Of a stretch of DNA of 64,000 nucleotides, positions 7,945 through 16,448 are shown piece by piece. Location: the NCBI GenBank assembly GCA_052244495.1, contig JBQPXH010000015.1. One strand, 5' to 3'. The first letter of the stretch is position 1; the number at the start of each line of letters is the position of its first letter. The notes under the pieces were generated by a model. It was given only the letters and a program-made list of their open reading frames with translations, made no database searches and was not told where the DNA came from. The position numbers and the translations under genes were made by a program. This DNA is from Cereibacter_A sp052244495 (lineage in GTDB: Bacteria > Pseudomonadota > Alphaproteobacteria > Rhodobacterales > Rhodobacteraceae).

Positions 7945-9390
7945 ATGCCCGCCGTGATGATCCAGGGAACGGGTTCGGACGTGGGCAAGTCGCTGATCGT
8001 GGCAGGCCTCTGCCGCGCGGCGCGGCGCCGAGGCCTCTCGGTTGCGCCCTTCAAGCCGCAGAACATGTCGAACAACGCGGCCGTCACCGCCGACGGCGGC
8101 GAGATCGGGCGGGCGCAGGCCCTGCAGGCGCGCGCCGCCGGGCTCGAGCCGTTGACCGACATGAACCCGGTGCTGCTGAAGCCCGAGAGCGATCAGGGTT
8201 CGCAGGTGATCGTGCAGGGCCGCCGCGTCGGCACGCTGCGCGCCCGCGACTGGTTCGAGCGAAAGCCCGCGCTGATGGCGCCCGTGCTCGAGAGCTTCAG
8301 AAGGCTGAAGGCGGCGCATGACCTCGTGATCGTCGAGGGCGCGGGCAGCCCGGCCGAGGTGAACCTGCGCCAGGGCGACATCGCCAACATGGGCTTCGCC
8401 CGAGCGGCGGACGTGCCGGTCGTGCTCGCAGGCGACATCGACCGCGGCGGGGTGATCGCGCAGATCGTGGGCACGCAGGCCGTGATCGAGCCCGAGGATG
8501 CCGCCATGATCGCAGGCTTCCTCGTCAACAAGTTCCGCGGCGACGTGAGGCTCTTCGACGACGGCTACCGTCTGATCGAGGCCCGCACCGGCTGGCGCGG
8601 CTTCGGCGTCGTGCCGTTCTTCCCCCGGGCCGCGCTGCTGCCGGCCGAGGACGCGCTCGACCTCGGCCGCCCGGTCGAGCGGGGCGGGCTGACCGTTGCC
8701 TGGCTCGCCTTCTCGCGCGTCGCCAACTTCGACGACCTCGACCCGCTGAAGCAGGAGCCGGGGCTGACCGTGCTCATGGTGCGTCCGGGACAGCCGATCC
8801 CGGCCGAGGCCGACCTGGTGATCCTTCCGGGGACCAAGTCGACGCGCGGAGACCTCGCCTTCCTGCGCGCGCAGGGTTGGGACGTGGACCTGCTGGCGCA
8901 CCATCGCCGGGGCGGACGGGTGCTCGGCATCTGCGGCGGCTACCAGATGCTTGGACGCAGCGTGGCCGACCCGCAGGGCCTGGAGGGCGAGCCGGGCATC
9001 ACGGAGGGGCTCGGACTGCTCGATGTCGCGACGGTCATGCATCCCGACAAGCACCTGACCCGCGTCGAGGCGCGGCACAGACCGAGCGGAGAGCCTCTCT
9101 CGGGTTACGAGATCCACATCGGCGCGACCGAAGGCCCGGACTGCGCCCGGCCCTTCGCCGAGGTGGACGGCAGGCCCGAGGGCGCCACTTCGACCGATGG
9201 GCGGGTGACGGGCAGCTACCTGCACGGCATGTTCGGCTCGGACCGGTTCCGCCGGGCCTTTCTCGCGAGCCTCGGCGCCAAGACCTCCGACCTCGCCTAT
9301 GACGCCCGGGTCGAGGAGGTCCTCGATGCGCTCGCCGAGCATCTCGAGGCGCATCTCGACGTCCCGGGGCTGCTGTCTCTCGCCCGCTGA
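7945..9390 (+). CDS. cobQ: Cobyric acid synthase (adenosylcobyric acid amidase)
   Basis: Performs four glutamine-dependent amidations (side chains b, d, e, g) of adenosylcobyrinic acid a,c-diamide. The 481-residue protein has the N-terminal dethiobiotin-synthetase-like nucleotide site GTGSDVGKS (residues 8-16), and a type I glutamine amidotransferase domain with the nucleophile cysteine in GICGGYQ (about C330) and the histidine in SYLHGMF (about H427). The ATG at 7945 has AAGGAG upstream. It is the same pathway as bluE and cobC but is separated from them by the pqq genes, and no riboswitch is seen directly ahead of it. Confidence 0.96.
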   Translation: MPAVMIQGTGSDVGKSLIVAGLCRAARRRGLSVAPFKPQNMSNNAAVTADGGEIGRAQALQARAAGLEPLTDMNPVLLKPESDQGSQVIVQGRRVGTLRARDWFERKPALMAPVLESFRRLKAAHDLVIVEGAGSPAEVNLRQGDIANMGFARAADVPVVLAGDIDRGGVIAQIVGTQAVIEPEDAAMIAGFLVNKFRGDVRLFDDGYRLIEARTGWRGFGVVPFFPRAALLPAEDALDLGRPVERGGLTVAWLAFSRVANFDDLDPLKQEPGLTVLMVRPGQPIPAEADLVILPGTKSTRGDLAFLRAQGWDVDLLAHHRRGGRVLGICGGYQMLGRSVADPQGLEGEPGITEGLGLLDVATVMHPDKHLTRVEARHRPSGEPLSGYEIHIGATEGPDCARPFAEVDGRPEGATSTDGRVTGSYLHGMFGSDRFRRAFLASLGAKTSDLAYDARVEEVLDALAEHLEAHLDVPGLLSLAR

Positions 9391-9469
9391 CAGGCAACTC
9401 CGAGGCTGCGACGCGGGCGCGGCAGCGGAGGCTCTAGGTGAACGGCCCGGGGCATCCTATATTCTGCGC

Positions 9470-9850
9470 ATGAAACAGATCGCAGCCATCTTCGCCCTCT
9501 GCCTTCTCGCAGCACCGGTTCAGGCGCAGGAAGCGCCCGCTCCCGACACGGACGGCGACGTGGAGGAGGGCTTCAGCCTTCTGAACGAGGGCGCAAAGCT
9601 GCTCTTCCGCGGCCTGATGGACGAGATGGAGCCGGCGATGCGGGACATGGGCGAGGCGATGGGCGAACTGCAGCCCGCGCTGAAAGACTTGCTCGCCAAG
9701 GTGGACGATCTGAGCAACTACGAGATGCCCGAGCGGCTGCCGAACGGCGACATCCTGATCCGCCGCAAGGCCGATGCGCCTCCGCTGCCGGAGGACACGC
9801 CCGAGGCCGAGCCCGGCGCGCCCTCGGACGCGCCCGGCATCGACCTCTGA
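9470..9850 (+). CDS. Small secreted protein of unknown function
   Basis: A 126-residue protein with a clear signal peptide (MKQIAAIFALCLLAAPVQAQ, cleavage after AQA/Q). A mature helical acidic region follows that is rich in Met and Glu (LFRGLMDEMEPAMRDMGEAM), then a Pro/Glu/Asp-rich tail. Similar proteins in the Rhodobacteraceae are sometimes labelled AAA+ ATPase, but no Walker motif is present here. It likely acts in the periplasm. It ends directly against the gltX stop codon on the other strand. Confidence 0.75.
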   Translation: MKQIAAIFALCLLAAPVQAQEAPAPDTDGDVEEGFSLLNEGAKLLFRGLMDEMEPAMRDMGEAMGELQPALKDLLAKVDDLSNYEMPERLPNGDILIRRKADAPPLPEDTPEAEPGAPSDAPGIDL

Positions 9851-11176
9851 TCAGCCCTTCGCGCGCACCTTCTGCAGGAGCGGCATGAGTTCGGACATGT
9901 CCGGCCCGTGCGCCTGCCCGGTCACGGCCTTCCTGAGCGGCATGAAGAGGCCCTTGCCCTTCCGGCCCGTCGCCTCCTTCACCGCGGAGGTCCACTGCGC
10001 CCAGCTTTCGGGCCCATAGGGCGGCTCGGGCAGAAGAGCCATCGCCTGACGGATGAAGTCGGCATCCTCGGGCTCGACCTGCGGCTCGGCCCCTTCCGAG
10101 ACCAGCGTCCACCAGCCGCCGAGATCGTCCAGCACCGAGATGTTCTCTCTGGCCACGCGCCAGAAGGGCTCCGCCATGGCATCCGGCACGCCTAGTGCCG
10201 CAATGCGCGCCCGGACCGCCTCGAACGGCAGTCCCTGCACGTAGTGACGGGTCAGCGGGAACAGATCCTCGGCGTCGAACTTGGTCGGCGCCGCCCCGAA
10301 CGTGCCCACGTCGAAGCCCGCGAGCAGTTCCTCATGCGTGCGGAACAGCTCGACCGGCTGCGACGAGCCCAGACGCGCCATCAGCGACAGAAGCGCCATC
10401 GGCTCCACCCCGCGCGCGCGCAAGTCGCGCAGGCTGAGCGTGCCCAGCCGCTTCGAGAGCGCCTCGCCCTGCGCGCCCGTCAGCAGCGAATGGTGCGCGA
10501 AGGAGGGCGGCGTGCCGCCAAGCGCCTGCATGATCTGGATCTGCGTGGCCGTGTTCGTCACATGATCGCCGCCGCGGACGATGAAGGTCACGCCCATGTC
10601 GATGTCATCGACCGAGGAGGCGAAGGTGTAGAGCACCTGCCCGTCGGCCCGGATCAGCACCGGATCCGAAACCGAGGCCGCGTCGATCGAGATCGGACCC
10701 AGGATGCCGTCGGCCCATTCGATCCGCTCCTGATCGAGCAGGAAGCGCCAGTAGCCGCCGCGCTCGTCGCGCAGCCGGGCGCGGTCCTCGTCCGACAGCT
10801 TCAGCGCCGCGCGGTCGTAGACCGGTGGCTTGCCCATGTTGAGCAGCTTCTTGCGCTTGAGGTCGAGTTCGGTCGGGCTCTCGAAGCATTCGTAGAAGCG
10901 GCCCGCGCGGCGCAGCTCGTCGGCGGCTTCCTCGTAGCGGCCCAGCCGGTCCGACTGCCGCTCGAGCCGGTCCCAGGTCAGGCCCAGCCACTCGAGATCC
11001 TGCATGATCCCGTCGGAATATTCCTGCTTCGACCGCTCGCGGTCGGTGTCGTCCAGACGCAGGATGAAGGTGCCGCCGGACTTGCGGGCTATGGCCCAGT
11101 TCATCAGCGCGGTGCGGAGATTGCCCACGTGGATGTAGCCGGTGGGCGACGGGGCGAAACGGGTAACGGTGGTCAT
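9851..11176 (-). CDS. gltX: Glutamyl-tRNA synthetase
   Basis: Charges tRNA-Glu (and probably tRNA-Gln in an organism using the amidotransferase route). The 441-residue class I synthetase has the HIGH-type motif in PSPTGYIHVGN (residues 9-19), RLDDTDRERS, and the KMSKS equivalent LSKRLG. The start MTTVTRFAPSP at 11176 is preceded by GGAGAGCC. The frame stays open upstream to 11542, but that part is a GC-rich shadow that overlaps the 60-bp repeats. Alphaproteobacteria often carry two gltX copies, and this window cannot tell which one this is. Confidence 0.95.
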   Translation of the reverse strand: MTTVTRFAPSPTGYIHVGNLRTALMNWAIARKSGGTFILRLDDTDRERSKQEYSDGIMQDLEWLGLTWDRLERQSDRLGRYEEAADELRRAGRFYECFESPTELDLKRKKLLNMGKPPVYDRAALKLSDEDRARLRDERGGYWRFLLDQERIEWADGILGPISIDAASVSDPVLIRADGQVLYTFASSVDDIDMGVTFIVRGGDHVTNTATQIQIMQALGGTPPSFAHHSLLTGAQGEALSKRLGTLSLRDLRARGVEPMALLSLMARLGSSQPVELFRTHEELLAGFDVGTFGAAPTKFDAEDLFPLTRHYVQGLPFEAVRARIAALGVPDAMAEPFWRVARENISVLDDLGGWWTLVSEGAEPQVEPEDADFIRQAMALLPEPPYGPESWAQWTSAVKEATGRKGKGLFMPLRKAVTGQAHGPDMSELMPLLQKVRAKG

Positions 11177-11270
11177 CGGCGGCTCTCCTGATCCCGCTCC
11201 TGTTTCACAAGGCGCGGCGATTGTCCAGTTCAGCCGCCCCGGCTGCGTGACAGCCGGCACAGGCACCCCA

Positions 11271-11510
11271 TGCAGCCACGCCTGCGCAGGTCGGAGGTTC
11301 GGCCGCCGCGGCCAGACCTTATCCGGGCGATGCCGCCGCGCCGCGCGGGACGGAGGCACTGCCGAAGCTGAACGGCGCAGGATTGATCGATGCAGCCACG
11401 CCTGCGCGGACGGAGGCATGCCGAGGCCAACCGAGAGCTCTCCCAGACGTTGCAGCCACGCCTCGGCGGGACGGAGATCCCCCAGCGGATGAACAAGGGG
11501 GCGCCTCGGG
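11271..11510. repeat. Four-unit 60-bp periodic repeat with conserved 27-28-bp heads
   Basis: Four units begin at exactly 60-base intervals: 11271, 11331, 11391 and 11451. The first 27-28 bases are similar in each (core TGCAGCCACGCCTGCGC then GGACGGAGG; the second unit is degenerate). The remaining 32-33 bases of each unit show no similarity to each other. This fills most of the 440-base gap between the gltX start and the metallopeptidase gene. The geometry resembles a short CRISPR, but no cas genes or strictly conserved repeats are present. The rest of the gap (11177-11270, 11511-11616) shows no gene. Confidence 0.75.
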
Positions 11511-11616
11511 CGGCAGCCCGCTTCCCGCGCGGACCGGAGCAATCCAGTCGGATCGCCTTGGCCGGCCGTCGGTGGCGGGGCTTTTCGCGGCGAGGACGGC
11601 TGATTATGCTCCGCGC

Positions 11617-12027
11617 ATGACTCAGGATCCGGCGCAGTCCACGGCCCCCGACCTCGACCTTCTGGAGCGTCTCGCGCGCGAGGCGGTCGATGGCCTGCCT
11701 GACGGATATCGCTCCGCCGCGGCCGCGGTGTTGCTGCGGGTCGCCGATCTTCCGCCGGACGAGATCCTCGACGAGATGGAGATCGACGATCCCTACGACC
11801 TGACCGGCCTCTACGAGGGCGTGCCGCTGACCGAGAAGTCCGTGATGGACCAGCCGATGCAGCCCGACACGATCTGGCTCTTCCGCCGCCCGATCCTCGA
11901 CGAATGGGTCGAGCGCGGCGACGTCACGCTGCGCGAGCTCGTGACCCATGTGATGATCCACGAGCTCGCCCACCACTTCGGCTGGTCCGACGAGGATATC
12001 GCCTCGATCGACCCCTGGTGGGAGTAG
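11617..12027 (+). CDS. Zinicin-like metallopeptidase family protein
   Basis: A 136-residue protein with the zinc-protease signature HELAHHFG (HExxH) near residues 109-116, followed by SDEDI. This fits the small possible metallopeptidases (PF06262-like, zincin fold). The N-terminus is acidic, with no signal peptide, so it is probably cytoplasmic. The substrate is unknown. The start MTQDPAQS at 11617 is the best in-frame ATG. It stands alone, with the repeat array upstream. Confidence 0.82.
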   Translation: MTQDPAQSTAPDLDLLERLAREAVDGLPDGYRSAAAAVLLRVADLPPDEILDEMEIDDPYDLTGLYEGVPLTEKSVMDQPMQPDTIWLFRRPILDEWVERGDVTLRELVTHVMIHELAHHFGWSDEDIASIDPWWE

Positions 12028-12308
12028 ACGCGAACCTCTGCCACCGTCTCCGGCGAGAGCCGCCGCGCCGAAAGCGGAACCGGACGGCGAGCCGCCGCTC
12101 CGGCATCTGTCGTGGACGGGCTCGGGCCGGCCAGGGAGCGGAGGCAGTCCGGGTGCCGGGCGGGTCCGGACGGTAGCCAGGTGTTTTCCTCGCGTTCTGC
12201 AAAATGAGCGGTTGACCGCCCTGCCGATCACCTTTGCGTCAGCGGCGGTGCAAGCCGCCGGCCGGCGGCTACCATGAGGGTCGACCCAACCTGACCCGGA
12301 GGATGCCG

Positions 12309-13232
12309 ATGACCATGACGCGCCGACACGCCCTTCTGGCCGGGGCCACCCTGCCCCTCGTTCCCGCCTTTGCGCCCGGCGCCGGTTTCGCGGCAGCCGA
12401 CATGCGAGGCCCCACGACCCCGTCCTTCCGGCGCTACGGCCTCGGCGCCTTCGAGGTCGCGCCGCTGCTGGCCGGGACCAGGGTGCAGGAGAACCCCAAG
12501 GACATCTTCGCGCTCAACGTGTCGCAGGAGGAGTTCGAGGCCGCGGCACGGGCGGCCTTCCTGCCGACGGACCGGGCGCAGGGCTTCTTCACACCCACGC
12601 TCGTCAATACCGGATCCGAGCTCGTCCTCTTCGACACCGGCCTTGCGGCCGAAGGCATCACCTCCGCGCTCGAAGCCGCGGGCCACACCGCCGACGAGGT
12701 GGATCTCGTCGTGATCACCCACATGCACGGAGACCACATCGGCGGCCTGATGGACGGCGAGACGCCGACCTTCGCCAACGCCCGCTACGTCACCGGACAG
12801 GTCGAGAACGATCACTGGTCCGCGCAGCAGAACGAAGGCTACGAGAGCAAGGTGCGCCCCCTGCTGGACAAGATGACCTTCATCTCGGGCGGCGACGAGG
12901 TGGCACCCGGCATCGTGGCGGTCGAGGCCTTCGGGCACACCCCCGGCCACTTGGCCTTCCGGCTCGAAAGCGAGGGGGAGGCGCTGATGCTGACGGCGGA
13001 TGCGGCGAACCACTATGCCTTCTCGCTGGGCCATCCGGACTGGGAGGTGAAGTTCGACATGGACAAGGCCGCGGCCGCGGCCACGCGGCGCGAGCTCTTC
13101 GGCCGGATCGCGGAGGAGCGCATCCCCTTCATCGGATATCACATGCCCTTCCCCGCCGTCGGTTTCGTCGAGGCCACGGAGGACGGATTCCGCTTCGTGC
13201 CCGAGAGCTACCAGCTGATGCTGAACGGCTGA
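12309..13232 (+). CDS. Exported metallo-beta-lactamase-fold hydrolase
   Basis: A 307-residue MBL-fold protein with the metal site HMHGDH (H138, H140, D142, H143) and later HTPGH (about residues 208-212). The N-terminus MTMTRRHALLAGATLP has a twin arginine and a hydrophobic stretch, suggesting Tat export. Three in-frame ATGs occur at 12303, 12309 and 12315. The GGAGG at 12298-12302 best fits the second (spacing 6). The family includes lactonases and quorum-quenching enzymes, but the substrate here is not predictable. Confidence 0.88.
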   Translation: MTMTRRHALLAGATLPLVPAFAPGAGFAAADMRGPTTPSFRRYGLGAFEVAPLLAGTRVQENPKDIFALNVSQEEFEAAARAAFLPTDRAQGFFTPTLVNTGSELVLFDTGLAAEGITSALEAAGHTADEVDLVVITHMHGDHIGGLMDGETPTFANARYVTGQVENDHWSAQQNEGYESKVRPLLDKMTFISGGDEVAPGIVAVEAFGHTPGHLAFRLESEGEALMLTADAANHYAFSLGHPDWEVKFDMDKAAAAATRRELFGRIAEERIPFIGYHMPFPAVGFVEATEDGFRFVPESYQLMLNG

Positions 13233-13421
13233 CGGGATCGCGGGCCGGACCTCGGGGCCTAAGCGCTCGTGCGGTCGGTCGGGGCTTCGAAGAGCGGGCA
13301 GGCATCGAACGTCCCCGGGACTTCGGCCAGATCGTCGGTCTGCTTGGGTCGGCAGAGTGCTCCCCGGGCTGCTCCGGCGACGGGACATGTCCTTGGCATC
13401 CTCCGGACCTTGGGGTGGTCC

Positions 13422-13676
13422 TCAGTCGAGGCGGAAGGTCTTGTCCCGGCTCGTGGCGCCGCGGACGAGGGTCAGGCGGCTCTTGGCAACGCCGAGCGCC
13501 TTGGCCAGCGCTTCCGTGACGGCCCGGTTGGCCTTGCCGTCTTCGGGCACGCAGGTGACATGGACGCGCACGGTGCCGTCCTGCACCTCGACCTTGCCGC
13601 GTGACGCCCGTGGCGTCACCCGCACCGCGAAGGGCACGCCGGGCGCGACGAGATCGAGCAGCGCGTCGCCGGTCAT
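13422..13676 (-). CDS. DUF167 (YggU-like) family protein
   Basis: An 84-residue protein with the DUF167 pattern FAVRVTPRASRGKV, DGTVRVHVTCVPEDGKAN and LAKALGVAKSRLTLVRGATSRDKTFRL. The family is widespread and conserved in bacteria and eukaryotes, but its function is unknown. The start lies 28 bases downstream of the dipeptidase stop on the same strand, so it is probably the last gene of the ABC transporter-dipeptidase operon. Confidence 0.9.
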   Translation of the reverse strand: MTGDALLDLVAPGVPFAVRVTPRASRGKVEVQDGTVRVHVTCVPEDGKANRAVTEALAKALGVAKSRLTLVRGATSRDKTFRLD

Positions 13677-13704
13677 GGAACGGCCGGTCCGGGCACGGTC
13701 GCCA

Positions 13705-14772
13705 TCAGCTGCGCCATGTCCGCTCCAGCACCGCGTGCCAGTTCTCGTGGCAGAGCTTGCGCATCAGAGGCTCGTCATAGCCATGCGCGCGCATCGCCGC
13801 CTGAAGGGCAGGCAGGCCCGTGACGTCGCCGATCCCCTGCGGGATCGTCGCGCCGTCGAAGTCCGAGCCCATGCCGACGTGATCCTCGCCCAGCTGTCCG
13901 ATCAGGTGGTCGAGATGGCGCAGCACAGGATCCCAGCCCATCTCGGGCGACTGCTTGCCGTCCTCGCGCAGGAAGGAGGTCGCGAAGTTCAGCCCGACCA
14001 TGCCGCGGCTCTCGCGGATCATGGCCAGCTGCCGGTCGGTGAGGTTGCGGGTCGAGGGCGTCACGGCATGGGCGTTGGAATGGGTCGCGACCAGCGGGGC
14101 ATCGCTCAGCCGCGCGACGTCGTCGAAGCCCTTCTCGTTCAGGTGCGACAGGTCGAGCATGATCTTCAGCCGGTTGCACTCGGCCACGAGGCGCCGCCCG
14201 GCCTCGGTCAGCCCCTCGCCGGTGTCGGGCGAGCCGGGGAAGCGGAAGGGCACGCCATGGCCGAAGACCGTGGGCCGGCTCCAGACCGGGCCGAGCGAGC
14301 GCAGCCCGAGCGAGTGAAAGAGGTGGAGCGCGTCGAGATCCGCGCCGATCGCCTCCGCCCCCTCCATGTGCATGATGCCGGAAATGACTCCCTCGGAGTG
14401 GCAGGTGCGGATATCGGCCGCCGTGCGGCAGACCTTGAAGCGACCGCGCGCCGCCCGCTCCATCCAGAGCATGTGTCCGGCCATCGCGAGCGCCACCGGC
14501 TGCGCGTGCTCGGCCCGGATCATCGGCGGCAGCGGCAGGTCGAAGGGCGGGTTGTTCATCATCGTCTCGAAGTCGGGCGCGTCATGCGCCTGCGGCGAGG
14601 GGATGTAGATGGCGAAGAAGCCGCCCGCGAAGCCGCCGGCACTCATCCGCGGCAGGTCGAGGTGGCCGGTCCCGTCGCCGCGCAGCCAGATGGTCTCGCG
14701 GTTGGCTGGATTGCGCAGCAGGCGCAGCAGGAAGTCGTTGTGGCCGTCGAAGACGGGGATCGTGTCGGTCAT
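13705..14772 (-). CDS. Membrane dipeptidase (peptidase M19 family)
   Basis: A zinc-dependent dipeptidase of the renal dipeptidase type, 355 residues. The N-terminal metal ligands are in FDGHNDFLL (H11, D13), the bridging glutamate in HMEGAEAIG, and the histidines in THSNAHAV. GMGSDFDGA is the C-terminal signature. No signal peptide is seen, so it likely acts in the cytoplasm. The ATG at 14772 overlaps the stop of the upstream ABC ATPase (ATGA). The operon suggests that imported dipeptides, possibly with D-residues, are cleaved by this enzyme. Confidence 0.93.
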   Translation of the reverse strand: MTDTIPVFDGHNDFLLRLLRNPANRETIWLRGDGTGHLDLPRMSAGGFAGGFFAIYIPSPQAHDAPDFETMMNNPPFDLPLPPMIRAEHAQPVALAMAGHMLWMERAARGRFKVCRTAADIRTCHSEGVISGIMHMEGAEAIGADLDALHLFHSLGLRSLGPVWSRPTVFGHGVPFRFPGSPDTGEGLTEAGRRLVAECNRLKIMLDLSHLNEKGFDDVARLSDAPLVATHSNAHAVTPSTRNLTDRQLAMIRESRGMVGLNFATSFLREDGKQSPEMGWDPVLRHLDHLIGQLGEDHVGMGSDFDGATIPQGIGDVTGLPALQAAMRAHGYDEPLMRKLCHENWHAVLERTWRS

Positions 14773-15524
14773 GGGGTGCTCTCGGCGGGGCGGTAGCCTT
14801 CGGACGCGGCCAGAAGGTCCTGGGTGTAGGTTTCGCGCGCGGCGCGCGCGCGCAGGTCCTCGCGGGTCAGTTCCTCGACCGCCTGCCCGTGCTGCATGAC
14901 GAGCAGCCGCTCGCACATGTGGGCGACGACCGCGAGGTCGTGGGAGACGAGGATGTAGGTGAGGCCCCTCTCGGCCCGCAGACGGTCGAGCAGGTTCAGC
15001 ACCTCGGCCTGGATCGAGGCGTCGAGCGCCGAGGTCGGCTCGTCGAGCAGCATCACCCGCGGCTCGAGGATCAGGGCGCGGGCGATGGCCACCCGCTGGC
15101 GCTGCCCGCCCGAAAGCTGGTGCGGATAGCGGAAGCGGAAGCCCTGGCCCAGGCCCACCTCGTCGAGCGCGCGCAGGATGCGCGCCTCGCGGTCGTCGAA
15201 GCCGTGGATAGCCAGCGGCTCGGCCAGCACGCGGTCGATGGTGTGGCGCGGGTGGAGCGAGGCATAGGGGTCCTGGAACACCATCTGCAGCCGGCGGTGG
15301 AACCCGGCCGAGCGGCGGCGCCCGAGCTCTTCGCCCGCCACCGTGACGGCGCCCGCCGAGATCGGCGCAAGCCCGCAGATGGCGCGGAGCACGGTGGACT
15401 TGCCCGAGCCGCTCTCGCCTACGATGCCATAGCTTTCGCCCTCGGCCACGCGGAACGAGACGCCACGCACGGCGTGGACCTCGCCGAAGCGGACATGGAG
15501 GTCGGAAACGTCGATCAGCGCCAT
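14769..15524 (-). CDS. Peptide-type ABC transporter ATPase (second, DppF/OppF-like)
   Basis: A 251-residue nucleotide-binding subunit with Walker A GESGSGKST, Q-loop FQDPYASLHPR, signature LSGGQRQR, Walker B VMLLDEPTSALD and the H-loop SHDL. The MVFQDPYASLHPRHT stretch is typical of DppF/OppF-like subunits. The ATG at 15524 overlaps the TGA of the first ATPase gene (ATGA), and its stop overlaps the dipeptidase start. It works at the inner membrane with the other ATPase and the two permeases to import small peptides. Confidence 0.93.
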   Translation of the reverse strand: MALIDVSDLHVRFGEVHAVRGVSFRVAEGESYGIVGESGSGKSTVLRAICGLAPISAGAVTVAGEELGRRRSAGFHRRLQMVFQDPYASLHPRHTIDRVLAEPLAIHGFDDREARILRALDEVGLGQGFRFRYPHQLSGGQRQRVAIARALILEPRVMLLDEPTSALDASIQAEVLNLLDRLRAERGLTYILVSHDLAVVAHMCERLLVMQHGQAVEELTREDLRARAARETYTQDLLAASEGYRPAESTP

Positions 15525-16348
15525 CAGACGGCCCATCCTTCGTCGCGCTCCAGCACGGGCAGCGGCCGGCGCCCGCCCTCGATCCGAGGCAGGCAGTTCA
15601 GCAGCCCCTGCGTGTAGGGATGGCGCGCCTGCGCCAGATCCGCGGCGCGCAACTCCTCGACCACGCGGCCGGCATACATCACCAGCACCCGGTCGCAGAA
15701 GCTGCCGACGAGGCGCAGGTCGTGGCTGATGAAGACGAGGCCCATGCCGCGGTCCTGCACCAGCCGGTCGAGGATGCGCAGCACCTCGATCTGCACCGTC
15801 ACGTCGAGCGCCGAGGTGGGCTCGTCCGCGATCAAGAGGTCCGGCTCGGCGATGAGCATCATGGCGATCATGGCGCGCTGGCCCATGCCGCCCGAAAGCT
15901 CGTGCGGATAGGCGCCGAAGACGCGGGCCGGGTCGCGGATCTGCACGGCCTCGAGCATGGCCATCGCGCGGTCCTTCGCCTCGCCGCGAGAGGCGGTGCG
16001 GCGCGCGGCCTCCATCAGCTGGCGGCCGATGGTCATCACGGGGTTCAGCGAGAACTTCGGATCCTGCATGACCATCGACATGCGGATGCCACGCAGGCCG
16101 CGCCACTGGCGCGGCGTGGCCGCGCGGAGGTCGATGCCGTCGAACTCGAGCCGGTCGGCGGTGGCCCGGCCCGGCGGCGGCGTCAGGCCCAGGATCGCGC
16201 GGCCGGTCTGGCTCTTGCCCGAGCCGCTTTCGCCCACGATCCCGAGCCGCTCACGCCCGAGGGTGAAGCTCACGCCGCGGACGACTTCCGAGGGACCCTG
16301 ACGGGTCGGGAAAGTCACGCGGAGGTTCTCGACATGGAGGAGCGTCAT
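15524..16348 (-). CDS. Peptide-type ABC transporter ATPase (first, DppD/OppD-like)
   Basis: A 274-residue nucleotide-binding subunit with Walker A GESGSGKSQ, Q-loop MVMQDPKFSLNPVMT, signature LSGGMGQR and Walker B LLIADEPTSALDVTVQ. The C-terminal HPYTQGLLNCLPRI is the usual oligopeptide ATPase tail. It is separated from the permease gene upstream by 100 bases that contain a hairpin and a copy of a repeat element (16367-16414), unlike the otherwise overlapping genes of this operon. Confidence 0.93.
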   Translation of the reverse strand: MTLLHVENLRVTFPTRQGPSEVVRGVSFTLGRERLGIVGESGSGKSQTGRAILGLTPPPGRATADRLEFDGIDLRAATPRQWRGLRGIRMSMVMQDPKFSLNPVMTIGRQLMEAARRTASRGEAKDRAMAMLEAVQIRDPARVFGAYPHELSGGMGQRAMIAMMLIAEPDLLIADEPTSALDVTVQIEVLRILDRLVQDRGMGLVFISHDLRLVGSFCDRVLVMYAGRVVEELRAADLAQARHPYTQGLLNCLPRIEGGRRPLPVLERDEGWAV

Positions 16349-16366
16349 CGGCCGGTGCTCCGCCCG

Positions 16367-16414
16367 GCGGAGGCGTCGGAGCCTCCGGCGGGGATATTTG
16401 TGCGAGAATGAAAG
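16367..16414 (+). repeat. Hairpin plus GGGGATATTTGTG repeat element, copy 1
   Basis: A GGAGGC/GCCTCC hairpin at about 16368-16386 leads into CTCCGGCGGGGATATTTGTG and then AGAATGAAAG. A second copy of the 32-base part occurs at 26051-26082 on the other strand with about 26 of 32 bases identical. It lies between the second permease and the first ATPase gene of the ABC operon, where it could act in RNA processing or differential stability. I recall similar GGGGATATTTGG elements as common in Rhodobacteraceae genomes, but have not checked this. Confidence 0.6.
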
Positions 16415-16448
16415 CTGGCGAGAGAGGCGGCGCGGGGGCGGTTCGGGG

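Noticed and set aside
11271..11510. Calling the 60-bp array a CRISPR
   Set aside because: Repeats are too variable between units, only four are present and no cas genes are in the window. Listed as a repeat and a finding instead.
9851..11542. N-terminally extended gltX reaching 11542
   Set aside because: The family start MTTVTRFAPSP at 11176 has a ribosome site, and the extension only translates the 60-bp repeats.
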